From Saccharopolyspora erythraea (GTDB taxonomy: Bacteria > Actinomycetota > Actinomycetes > Mycobacteriales > Pseudonocardiaceae), in contig NZ_CP054839.1 of NCBI RefSeq assembly GCF_018141105.1, positions 1,798,001-1,862,000 on the forward strand: 64,000 bases of DNA, written 5' to 3'. The notes under the pieces are model-generated. The model was not told the origin of the DNA. It saw only the letters and a list, made by a program, of their open reading frames with translations, and searched no databases. This document shows, one piece after another, positions 20,213-29,413 of this stretch. The translations under genes and the position numbers were made by a program. Numbering within the stretch: position 1 is the first letter of the stretch; the number at the start of each line of letters is the position of its first letter.

Positions 20213-21768
20213 GGTCCCCAGGTGGTGCCGTGGGTGTGCGGCTCCACGGGAGCCCGGTAGCCGTCCCAGCGGCCGGCGCGCATCACGTAGCTGTGGTCGA
20301 TGAACGCCAGGTACACCAGACCCGGATCGGCGGCGTAGGCGCGCTGCGCGGCTTTGTAGAACTCGGCTCGGCGGGCGGGGTCGGTGGCCTGCCTGCCGCC
20401 GTCGAGCGCGGCGTCGACCTCGGCGTTGCGGTAGTGCCCGGGGTTGTTGTAGGTCCCGGTGCCGATGACCGACGAGTGCAGCGCCGAGTACATCTGCGGG
20501 TCCGGGTCGATCGGGTTGCCGCCGCCGAGCACGATCCCGTCGGTGGCAAGCCGCCCGGCCACCGCGGAGCGGTCGACGCCCGCCGGGGTCACCTCGATGC
20601 CGACGGCCTTGGCGTCGGAGGCGAAGGCCAGCGCGAGGTCCTTGCGGAGGCTGTCGTCGGCGAAGTACATGACGGTGAAGGCCGCGCGCTGACCGCCGCG
20701 GGTTCGCACGCCGTCGGGACCGGGGACCCAGCCGGCGGCGTCGAGGATGGCGCGCGCCCGCTGCTGGTCGAAGCCGAACCGGGCCGCGGGCTCGTGAAAC
20801 TCCTGCATCGACTCCGGGATCGGTGCGTAGGCGGGCGTGCCGTGCCCGCCGAGCAGCGCCTGGATCATGCCCTCGCGGTTCACCGCGTGGTTCAGCGCCA
20901 GGCGCACCGCGCGGTCGCCGGTGACCGGGTGCTCGTTGGGCAGCGCGATGGTGCGGAAGTCGGCGGTGCGGTGGTGCACGGTCTCGTAGCCGTCGACGCC
21001 GACGCTCTGCGCCAGCACCGGCGGCAGGACCGTGCCGTCGAACTCACCGGAGCGCAGCCGCTGCGCGCGGGTGTTGTCGTCCTCGGCGAAGACGACGGTC
21101 ACCTTCCCCACCGCCGGGGCACCGCCCCAGTACGCCGGGTTGGCCTCCCACGTCATCTGGTCGCCCTGACGCCATTCGACGAGCCGGTACGGCCCGGTGC
21201 CGACGGGCCTGGTGTTGAGCTCGGAGCTCTCCAGCGGCGCGGGCTGCGCCAGCTTCTCGGCGGGCACGATGCCCAGCACCAGCTTCGACGGCCACGCCGC
21301 GTAGGGGATCTTCAGGTCGAAGCGCACCGTGCGCGGGTCGAGCGCCCGCACGTCGCCGAGCATCGAGAAATCCGAGGAGACCGTGGACGCGTAGGCGGGG
21401 TCGACGGCGGCGCGGTAGGTGGCGACCACGTCGTCGGCGTCGAAGGGCGTGCCGTCGTGGAAGGTCACGCCCTCGCGCAGGCGGACCGTCCAGCTCCGCG
21501 CGTCCGGGCTCGGCCGCGGGGCCTCGGCTGCCAGGGCCGGGCGCAGGAAGCTGCCGCCGTCGAAGGCGAGCAGCCCGTCGTAGAACTTGGCCGCGCCTTC
21601 CTGGCCGTAGCCGAGCAGCGGGTTGAGGCTCTCCGGCTCGAAGCCGTCGGCGAGCAGCATCCGGCCCGGGTCGCCGGCGGCACCGGGACTCGTGGGCGCG
21701 GTGCAGCCCGCGCCCAGCAGAGTCAGGGCGACCGGGACGGCGGCGAGGAATCCACGGCGTTTGAGCAC
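20176..21768 (-). CDS. ABC importer substrate-binding lipoprotein (SBP family 5)
   Basis: A 530-residue extracytoplasmic binding protein. The signal peptide ends in the lipobox LLGAGC (Cys22), so it is lipid-anchored. Family-5 marks include LRPALAAEAPRPSPDARSWT, REGVTFHDGTPFDADDVVATY, NTRPVGTGPYRLVEW and NHAVNREGMIQALLGG. The ligand may be a peptide, a nickel complex or another solute; the sequence does not decide. First gene of a five-gene importer operon. Its GTG lies 6 bases after a TATGGT -10 element, so translation is probably leaderless. Confidence 0.92.
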   Translation of the reverse strand: MLKRRGFLAAVPVALTLLGAGCTAPTSPGAAGDPGRMLLADGFEPESLNPLLGYGQEGAAKFYDGLLAFDGGSFLRPALAAEAPRPSPDARSWTVRLREGVTFHDGTPFDADDVVATYRAAVDPAYASTVSSDFSMLGDVRALDPRTVRFDLKIPYAAWPSKLVLGIVPAEKLAQPAPLESSELNTRPVGTGPYRLVEWRQGDQMTWEANPAYWGGAPAVGKVTVVFAEDDNTRAQRLRSGEFDGTVLPPVLAQSVGVDGYETVHHRTADFRTIALPNEHPVTGDRAVRLALNHAVNREGMIQALLGGHGTPAYAPIPESMQEFHEPAARFGFDQQRARAILDAAGWVPGPDGVRTRGGQRAAFTVMYFADDSLRKDLALAFASDAKAVGIEVTPAGVDRSAVAGRLATDGIVLGGGNPIDPDPQMYSALHSSVIGTGTYNNPGHYRNAEVDAALDGGRQATDPARRAEFYKAAQRAYAADPGLVYLAFIDHSYVMRAGRWDGYRAPVEPHTHGTTWGPWWNLEAWKPRR

Positions 21769-21804
21769 TCAAAGACCATAAGTGCTGCTGCAAGTCCTTC
21801 TCAA
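21760..21804 (-). promoter_or_regulatory. Promoter and overlapping palindrome of the ABC operon
   Basis: On the minus strand TTGAGA (21799-21804) and TATGGT (21775-21780), 18 bases apart, place the transcript start at or just before the GTG. The palindrome TTTGAG-TG-CTCAAA (21760-21773) spans the start codon, where a bound repressor would block transcription. The regulator is unknown. Confidence 0.5.
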
Positions 21805-22104
21805 TAAGAGCGCCCGGTAAGTGATGGTCAGCGCATTCGGCGGCTAGGGGGTCAGGGCGGCCGGCGGTAGAGGCTTCGGGCGCGGGTGCGAGGCGGCGGA
21901 CGACGGTGAGCGCGGCGGCCAGGTGGAGGTAGAACTCGACCAAGGGTGGCTTCTGGAAACGGGCTGGTCGCCAGGCGAACATCGCGCCTCCGGGCCACCC
22001 AGTGGCCGCTCGAGGGGTCAGTCGACGGCGAGGTGCGGTAGGGCTCGGCGCATCACGACTCTGGTGGTGACTCGACCCCCGCCGCGCGGCGTGGAGCAAG
22101 CACG
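21805..22104. other. Gene-free stretch of 300 bases
   Basis: No reading frame with family similarity could be supported on either strand. A minus-strand frame with FAWRPARFQKPPLVEFYLHLA looks protein-like but has no start, partner or recognisable domain. It may be a decayed transposase or other remnant; nothing more can be claimed. Confidence 0.3.
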
Positions 22105-22959
22105 TCAGGCTCCACCAGAGGACCCGGCATGGGCATCCCAGACACCGGTTGCGGCTGTCTCGTGCGCATACTCCGCGAAGTCGCGGGGCGGCCGGCCGAG
22201 AACGCGCTCGACGGTGTCGGTCACGTTGGACCTGCGCCCGTCGAAGACCTCGGCCATCAGGCCGGCCAGTTGCGTCGCGTACTCGCCCGGCACGCCTCGT
22301 CCGGTCAGGGATGAGACGAACTGCTCGAGCGTGACCGACAGATAGCGAACCTCCCTGTGAGTCGCCCTCGCGATTTCGCCGACGGCATCGGCGAAGGTGA
22401 GCAGTCGTGGTCCGGTCACGTCGTGGATCCGGCCGGCATGGCCGTTCTCGGTCAGCGCCGCGACGGCGACATCCGCGATGTCCTCCGCGTCGGTGAACGG
22501 TTCCGCGACGTCGCCGACCGGAAGCGCGACCACACCGGCCCGGACCAGTTCCACGAGGAACGCCTCGCTGAAGTTCTGCGTGATGAACCCCGCCCGCACG
22601 ATGGTCCACTCCGCACCCGAGTCCCGCACCGCCTGTTCGCACCGCTCGGCCTCGTCGGCACCGCGATCAGCGAGCAGGACGAGGCGCCGGACGCCGCAGG
22701 CCACTGCCAGGTTCGCGAAGGAACCCACGGTCCTGGCCGCGCCGGGGAATGCCGCGTCAGGGTAGAAGGCCACATAAGCCGCGTCCATGCCTCGTAGCGC
22801 GGGTTCCCACGTGGTGTCGTCCTGCCAGTAGAACGGCGGATCGGCTCTCCGTGAGCCAACCCGTACCGGAATGTCACGCGCTTCGAGCCCGGACACGACG
22901 CGGCGTCCGGTCTTGCCCGTCCCCGCGAGGACCAACGTTGTCGGCGCAGTCGCTGTCAT
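22105..22959 (-). CDS. NmrA-like NAD(P)-binding protein
   Basis: A 284-residue atypical short-chain dehydrogenase of the NmrA/TMR type. The dinucleotide-binding loop LVLAGTGKTGRRVVSGL is at 8-25; GMDAAYVAFYPDAAFPG and FITQNFSEAFLVELVRAG fit the family. ATG at 22959 is used; ten extra upstream codons are unlikely. It is divergent from an AraC-type gene 82 bases away, a common layout for a regulator and its target. It may be an NADPH-dependent reductase or a redox sensor. Confidence 0.85.
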   Translation of the reverse strand: MTATAPTTLVLAGTGKTGRRVVSGLEARDIPVRVGSRRADPPFYWQDDTTWEPALRGMDAAYVAFYPDAAFPGAARTVGSFANLAVACGVRRLVLLADRGADEAERCEQAVRDSGAEWTIVRAGFITQNFSEAFLVELVRAGVVALPVGDVAEPFTDAEDIADVAVAALTENGHAGRIHDVTGPRLLTFADAVGEIARATHREVRYLSVTLEQFVSSLTGRGVPGEYATQLAGLMAEVFDGRRSNVTDTVERVLGRPPRDFAEYAHETAATGVWDAHAGSSGGA

Positions 22960-23041
22960 GATCCACAGTCCACCGGAACGCGGGGCCACGGGCCATGGTC
23001 GAGGCTCGCAGGTCCATAAGGATGCGTCTTACACTACGCCG

Positions 23042-23998
23042 GTGGACCCCTTGTCGATCTTGCTCGACGGAGCGAGGGCAAGGGGCGCGTTCGTGCTGCG
23101 GACCATCCAGAACTCACCCTGGTCCGTGCAGGTACGAGACAGGGCACCGCTCAGCGTGGTGGCGATCCTGCGCGGGATGCCCTGGGTCGTTCCCAGTGCC
23201 GGCGATGCGGTCCGGCTGGACGCGGGCGACATCGCGATGATGCGTGGCCCCGACGCGTTCACCTTCGCCGATGATCCCCGTACTCCGGTCCAGGTGGTCG
23301 TTCAGCCCGGCCCCCGACGGACGACCCCAGCCGGCGCGGAGCCGCCCGAGGTCGCGGACACGGGGGTGCGCACCTGGGCCAACGGCATGCGAGCCTGTGA
23401 TGACGGCGCGGACGGCTCGTCGGTGCTGCTGATCGGCAAGTACCGGCGACCAGGCGAGATCGCCACGCGCCTGCTCAGCGCGCTGCCCCCGCTTCTGGTC
23501 GTCCCCGGGGCCGCCCACGGCGAATCCGCGCTGGTGTCGCTACTCGCCGAGGAGACCGTGCGAAACGAGCCGGGCCAAGATCTCGTGCTCGAACGAGTTC
23601 TGGATCTCCTGCTGGTCGCCGTCCTGCGCGCATGGTTCGTCAGGCCCGATGCCGATGGGCCGCCCTGGTACCGAGCCAACGGGGATCCGGTCGTCGGGCC
23701 CGTCCTGCGACTCATGCACAGTCACCCGGACCATCCCTGGACGGTGGCCTCGCTCGCCGGGCGGACCGGGGTGTCCCGAGCGACGTTGGCCCGGCGCTTC
23801 ACCGACCTCGTCGGCACGCCACCGATGGCATACCTCACCGAGTGGCGAATCGACCTGGCCGCCGATCTCCTCCGGAACCCGGACACCACGATTGACTCCA
23901 TAGCCCGTCAGGTTGGCTATGGCAGCGCATTCGCGTTCAGCGCCGCCTTCAAACGAGCCCGCGGGATCAGTCCACAACGCCACCGCAACCGGACGTGA
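23042..23998 (+). CDS. AraC-family transcriptional regulator
   Basis: A 318-residue regulator. The N-terminal cupin (about 1-190) belongs to the AraC_binding_2 type, starting MDPLSILLDGARARGAFVLR; the C-terminal double HTH (about 220-318) has HPDHPWTVASLAGRTGVSRATLARRF and DSIARQVGYGSAFAFSAAFKRARGISP. GTG at 23042 gives the usual family start; upstream codons overlap the divergent gene's promoter. It probably controls the NmrA-like gene. Confidence 0.9.
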   Translation: MDPLSILLDGARARGAFVLRTIQNSPWSVQVRDRAPLSVVAILRGMPWVVPSAGDAVRLDAGDIAMMRGPDAFTFADDPRTPVQVVVQPGPRRTTPAGAEPPEVADTGVRTWANGMRACDDGADGSSVLLIGKYRRPGEIATRLLSALPPLLVVPGAAHGESALVSLLAEETVRNEPGQDLVLERVLDLLLVAVLRAWFVRPDADGPPWYRANGDPVVGPVLRLMHSHPDHPWTVASLAGRTGVSRATLARRFTDLVGTPPMAYLTEWRIDLAADLLRNPDTTIDSIARQVGYGSAFAFSAAFKRARGISPQRHRNRT

Positions 23999-24179
23999 CC
24001 GCCGGCCCTGGAGCGCGGACATCGAGTCCAGACGCTTCGGCGGGCGCTCCAAGACCGGACGGAAGTGTGATCCGCGCACCGGCGGCTCCGCGAAAACCGA
24101 TCTCCAGCGTGTGCCTGGCCTGCTAGAACCTATGTCCGGCGCTGCGCCCGCGGCGTCCCGGGCGAAAGGACGCACCCCC

Positions 24180-24686
24180 ATGGCCACCGAACGGATCTCC
24201 CCGCCGTCGACCGGCGGCGAGCGCGAGATGCTGCGCGCCTACCTGGACTTCCACCGCGCCACGCTGGCCATGAAGTGCGACGGCCTGTCCGACGACGACC
24301 TGCGCCGCCGGTCGATGCCGCCCTCCGCGCTGTCGCTGCTCGGGCTCGTGCGGCACATGGCCGAGGTCGAGCGCGCCTGGTTCCGGCGGACGATCAGCGG
24401 TGAGGACGTGCCGCTGGTGTGGTCGGCCGACGGCGACTTCCAGGTGGCCTACGACGCGAGCGCATCCACCCGCGCCGAGGCTTTCGGCGCCTGGCAGGCG
24501 GAGGTCGAGCACTCCCGCCGCATCGAGGCCGCCGCGGACTCGCTCGACGTCACCGCCTACGTGCCCCGATGGGGCGAGCACGTGTCGCTGCGGCTGGTGA
24601 TGCTGCACGTGATCCACGAGTACGCCCGGCACAACGGCCACGCCGACTTCCTGCGCGAGGGCATCGACGGCGTCGTCGGAGCCTGA
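24180..24686 (+). CDS. DinB/DUF664-family protein
   Basis: A 168-residue four-helix protein of the DinB superfamily, many of whose actinobacterial members are mycothiol-dependent transferases. The putative metal triad is His in LVRHMAEVERAWF, and His residues of LHVIHEYARHNGHADFLRE. ATG at 24180 follows AAGGA. The gene stands alone, so the substrate is unknown. Confidence 0.87.
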   Translation: MATERISPPSTGGEREMLRAYLDFHRATLAMKCDGLSDDDLRRRSMPPSALSLLGLVRHMAEVERAWFRRTISGEDVPLVWSADGDFQVAYDASASTRAEAFGAWQAEVEHSRRIEAAADSLDVTAYVPRWGEHVSLRLVMLHVIHEYARHNGHADFLREGIDGVVGA

Positions 24687-24812
24687 GACAGGTCGTCCAC
24701 CCGGGGACGCGGTCGCCGCGAACCGGGACTGCTTCGGCGCGGCCGCCGCCCTGTTCTGCTGCGTCGACCGCGACGAAGCCGTCACCTTCCTCGGCGACCG
24801 GCGCCGCCCGGG

Positions 24813-25490
24813 CTACGCCACCGGCTCGGGCATCCGGCGGACCTCGTACTCGCACGCGAGGGTGTCGCCGGTGGTGGGGTCGCCGAGCTCGACGCGCCAG
24901 TCGCCCGCGAACTGGTCCACGCCGCCGTCCATCGGGATCGTGCCCGACAGCAGCACGGTGCCCTCCGCCAGCAGCCCCCGCTCGCGCAGCTCGCCGAGCC
25001 AGAAGTGGGGCGTGAGCAGCTCGCCGAGGGTGCCTCGCTGGATGCGCTCGCCGCCCGCCCACGCCGTGAGGGTCAGCTCGTCGAGCCGGTCCGCCACGTC
25101 GGCCAGCCGCCAGGCGCGGCGGCCCAGCACGTCGGGGCCCGCCTGCTTGCTCCATGCCACGCCGTGCACCTCCAGCTCGCGGTCGGTGTGGTCGCAGGCC
25201 ACGGTCAGCAGCACGTCGCGCTCGTCCGGCCCGGCGACGACCAGGGCCCACTCGGCCTCGCCGGAGGTGCGCCCGTGCTGCACCGGAACCTCGTCGGCCT
25301 GCATCGCCAGGTAAGGCGCGACGGGGTAGAGGCACGGGGTCCGGGTCGGCGCGGGCACGCCCAGCTCGGCGAGCTCGGCGACGTGGGCGGCGACGTCCTG
25401 CTGGCTGCGGCCCGCGTAACCGGCGTTGAGCAGCGTGTTCACCCGCACCTCGACCGGCTCGCCCGCGACCTCGAAACGAAGCGGAAACAT
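24813..25490 (-). CDS. DUF2848-family protein
   Basis: A 225-residue protein with the DUF2848 outline: the start MFPLRFEVAGEPVEVRVNTL, GYAGRSQQDVAAHVAELAELGVPAPTRTPCLYPVAPYL, VACDHTDRELEVHG, and LLSGTIPMDGG near 190 (a fumarylacetoacetase-like fold). ATG at 25490 follows GGAGGGTCAG. It is divergent from the MFS carrier, with a GTATAC operator between them, and lies near the GntR and nitrilase genes. This suggests a step in breakdown of a small acid or amide. Confidence 0.85.
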   Translation of the reverse strand: MFPLRFEVAGEPVEVRVNTLLNAGYAGRSQQDVAAHVAELAELGVPAPTRTPCLYPVAPYLAMQADEVPVQHGRTSGEAEWALVVAGPDERDVLLTVACDHTDRELEVHGVAWSKQAGPDVLGRRAWRLADVADRLDELTLTAWAGGERIQRGTLGELLTPHFWLGELRERGLLAEGTVLLSGTIPMDGGVDQFAGDWRVELGDPTTGDTLACEYEVRRMPEPVA

Positions 25491-25515
25491 CTGACCCTCC
25501 CATTCGGCATACTCG

Positions 25516-25525
25516 TTGTATACAG
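25516..25525. promoter_or_regulatory. Putative GntR operator in the DUF2848/MFS divergent promoter
   Basis: TTGTATACAG, centred on GTATAC (25518-25523), lies 25 bases before the DUF2848 start and 56 before the MFS start. A similar site (TTGGTATACAAC) sits in the gntR/nitrilase divergent promoter. TTGTATACAA-like sites are typical for FCD-type GntR repressors. Confidence 0.6.
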
Positions 25526-25581
25526 TTCGTACCACGGCTAGCCCGGGAGGACGAACCCGGTTGTGACGAGAAGGACCGCCC

Positions 25582-26892
25582 ATGACCCAGACGCTCGCCG
25601 CCGGCCGTGAACGGCCGGCCCGCAAAGACCTGATCAAGGCGTTCACCGCCAGCCTCAGCGGCACCGCGCTGGAGTGGTACGACTTCGCCGCGTACTCGGT
25701 GGCCTCCGCGCTGGTGTTCGGCCACCTGTTCTTCCCCAGCCACGACCCGCTGACCGGCACCCTGCTCGCCTTCTCCACCTACGCCGTCGGCTACGTCTCC
25801 CGCCCGCTCGGCGGGTTCGTCTTCGGCAGGCTCGGCGACAAGCTCGGCCGCAAGCACGTGCTGGTGACCACGCTGCTGCTCACCGGGATCGCGACCGTCC
25901 TCATCGGACTGCTGCCGACCCACGGCCAGGTCGGAGCGCTGGGAGCGGTCCTGCTGGTGACGCTGCGGTTCGCCCAGGGCGTCGGCATCGGCGGCGAGTG
26001 GGGCGGCGCGGTGCTGCTGTCCAGCGAGTTCGGCAGCGAGCAGCGGCGCGGCTTCTGGGCCTCGGCCGCCCAGGTCGGCCCGCCCGCGGGCAACCTGCTG
26101 GCCAACGGTGTGCTCGCCGCGCTCGCGGCACTGCTGACCCGGGAGCAGTTCCTGTCGTGGGGCTGGCGGGTCGCGTTCCTGTTCTCGGCCGTGCTGGTGG
26201 TTTTCGGCCTGTGGATCCGGGTGAAGCTGGAGGAGACCCCGGTCTTCCGCGAGCTCCAGCGCAACGGCGAGCAGGCGGCCGCCCCGCTGCGCGAGGTGTT
26301 CGTCAACGAGCCGAAGGCGCTGGTCGCGAGCATCCTGTGCCGGGTCGGCCCGGACATCCTCTACGCGCTGTTCACCGTCTTCGTGCTCACCTACGCCACC
26401 AAGCAGCTCGGCATGCCCGAGAGCCTCGCGGTGACCGGCGTGATGGCGGGCTCGGCCGCGCAGCTCGTGCTGATCCCGGCCGCCGGGGCGCTGTCGGACC
26501 GCTGGGGACGGCGCCGGGTGTACGCGGTCGGCGCGATCGGCGCCGGGGTGTGGCCGTTCGTGTTCTTCCCGATGGCGGGCACCGGCTCGGCCGGGCTGAT
26601 GGTGCTGGGCGTGACGGTCGGGCTGTTCTGGCACTCGCTGATGTACGGACCGCAGGCGGCGTTCATCTCCGAGCAGTTCAGCACCGCCCACCGCTACACC
26701 GGCTGCTCGCTGGCCTACACGCTGGCCGGGGTGATCGGGGGTGCGCTGGCGCCGCTGCTGTCGACCTACCTGTTCGCCACCTTCGGCACCTGGGTGGCCC
26801 CTGCCTGCTACGTGGCGGTGGCGTGCGCGGTGACCCTGGCCGGGCTGGCGATGGGCAAGGCCGACGCCCAGCAGCTGAGCACGGCCCGGTGA
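25582..26892 (+). CDS. MFS transporter, metabolite:H+ symporter (MHS) type
   Basis: A 436-residue, 12-helix carrier. Family marks: SGTALEWYDFAAYSVASAL in helix 1, RPLGGFVFGRLGDKLGRKHVL (motif A), RFAQGVGIGGEWGGAVLL near 135, and SDRWGRRRVY in the second half. MHS relatives carry shikimate, proline-betaine, citrate and similar acids. ATG at 25582 follows GAGAAGGA. It is divergent from DUF2848 and controlled by the same putative GntR site. Its last ten codons are the first unit of a 30-bp tandem repeat. Confidence 0.92.
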   Translation: MTQTLAAGRERPARKDLIKAFTASLSGTALEWYDFAAYSVASALVFGHLFFPSHDPLTGTLLAFSTYAVGYVSRPLGGFVFGRLGDKLGRKHVLVTTLLLTGIATVLIGLLPTHGQVGALGAVLLVTLRFAQGVGIGGEWGGAVLLSSEFGSEQRRGFWASAAQVGPPAGNLLANGVLAALAALLTREQFLSWGWRVAFLFSAVLVVFGLWIRVKLEETPVFRELQRNGEQAAAPLREVFVNEPKALVASILCRVGPDILYALFTVFVLTYATKQLGMPESLAVTGVMAGSAAQLVLIPAAGALSDRWGRRRVYAVGAIGAGVWPFVFFPMAGTGSAGLMVLGVTVGLFWHSLMYGPQAAFISEQFSTAHRYTGCSLAYTLAGVIGGALAPLLSTYLFATFGTWVAPACYVAVACAVTLAGLAMGKADAQQLSTAR

Positions 26893-27040
26893 GTCGCCCA
26901 GCAGCTGAGCACGGCCCGGTGAGTCGCCCAGCAGCTGAGCACGGCCCGGTGAGCTGCCCAGCCGCCGGGCACGGCCCGGTGAATTGCCCAGCCGCCGGGC
27001 CCGGCCGGTTGGGCTGCTCAGCCGTTGAGCAGGACCTGCT
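26861..27040. repeat. Six tandem 30-bp units across two convergent gene ends
   Basis: Units begin at 26861, 26891, 26921, 26951, 26981 and 27011. Units 2 and 3 are identical; the rest drift. A unit encodes the last codons of the MFS gene plus its stop, and the stop recurs in frame in the following units. The sixth unit lies in the C-terminal coding end of the convergent gntR gene. CCGGGC-ACG-GCCCGG inside the array could form a small hairpin and help termination. Confidence 0.85.
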
Positions 27041-27644
27041 GAGTCGCGTCGAGGTGCGCGCGGATCGCGCTCGTGGCGGCCTCGCGGTCACCGGAGGCCA
27101 GCGCGTCCAGGATCGCCTGGTGCTCCGCCAGCACCGCCTCGCGGCGGTCGACGGCGCAGAACAGCGCGACGACCCCGGCCCGGACTTGCCGCGCCCGCAG
27201 GCCGTCGTAGCTCTTGGCGAGCATCCCGTTGCTGACGGCGTGCACCAGCGCGGCGTGGAAGCGGTTGTCGCGGTCGATGAACTTGCGCGCGTCGTCGTCG
27301 CCGCGCAGCTCCCGCTGCTGCTCGAGCTCGGCGCGCATGGCCTCCACCGGTACCGCGCCGAGCTCGAGGGCGCGTCCGGCCGCGTAGCACTCGATCATGC
27401 CGCGGACCTCGAACAGCTCCCGGATCTCCCGGCCGCTGACGGGGGCGATGTAGGCGCCGCGCTTGGGCACGAGCTGCACCAGCTCCTCGGCGGCAAGGAG
27501 CAGCAGCGCCTCCCGGATCGGCGTGCGCGACACCCCGATCGCGTCGGCGAGCGCCTGCTCGTTGACGAACTGCCCCTGCATCGCGGGGTCGCTTAGGACG
27601 GTCTCCTTGAGATGCTCGTAGGCGAGCTGACGTCCCGAGGTCAA
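27018..27644 (-). CDS. GntR-family regulator (FCD type)
   Basis: A 208-residue regulator: winged helix at about 5-70 (NEQALADAIGVSRTPIREALLLLAAEELVQLVPKRGAYIAP in segments) and an FCD effector domain at about 80-200 with metal-ligand-like Asp/His residues (IDRDNRFHAALVHAVSN, EHQAILDAL). TTG at 27644 is supported by AAGGAG 6 bases upstream. It is divergent from the nitrilase gene and probably represses that gene, itself and the DUF2848/MFS pair through GTATAC sites. Confidence 0.92.
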   Translation of the reverse strand: MTSGRQLAYEHLKETVLSDPAMQGQFVNEQALADAIGVSRTPIREALLLLAAEELVQLVPKRGAYIAPVSGREIRELFEVRGMIECYAAGRALELGAVPVEAMRAELEQQRELRGDDDARKFIDRDNRFHAALVHAVSNGMLAKSYDGLRARQVRAGVVALFCAVDRREAVLAEHQAILDALASGDREAATSAIRAHLDATQQVLLNG

Positions 27645-27697
27645 CGAACGCTCCTTCGGCCTACCGGTTCACACCACCGGTGTCGTACTTGCATATT

Positions 27698-27711
27698 GTT
27701 GGTATACAACC
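27698..27711. promoter_or_regulatory. Putative GntR operator in the gntR/nitrilase divergent promoter
   Basis: TTGGTATACAAC, centred on GTATAC (27702-27707), lies 54-57 bases before gntR and about 26 before the nitrilase start. It resembles the site at 25516. Confidence 0.6.
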
Positions 27712-27732
27712 ATCGTAGCCGAGGTTGGAGAG

Positions 27733-29351
<1,619 letters not shown>

Positions 29352-29383
29352 ACGGCCGGACCCGGCCGCGGCCCCCGACCGGC

Positions 29384-29399
29384 ATACCCCACCGGGTAT
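29384..29399. promoter_or_regulatory. CsoR/CstR-family operator 2
   Basis: A perfect inverted repeat ATACCC-CACC-GGGTAT, 14 bases before the cstB start. The spacer length is identical to the first site. Repression from here would control the persulfide-oxidising genes independently of the cstR promoter. Confidence 0.85.
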
Positions 29400-29413
29400 G
29401 GGAGATGGAGACG

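Noticed and set aside
21805-22104. Transposase remnant
   Set aside because: A protein-like minus frame exists but no catalytic motif, terminal repeat or target duplication is visible.
26861-27040. CRISPR array
   Set aside because: The units are contiguous with no unique spacers and overlap coding ends.
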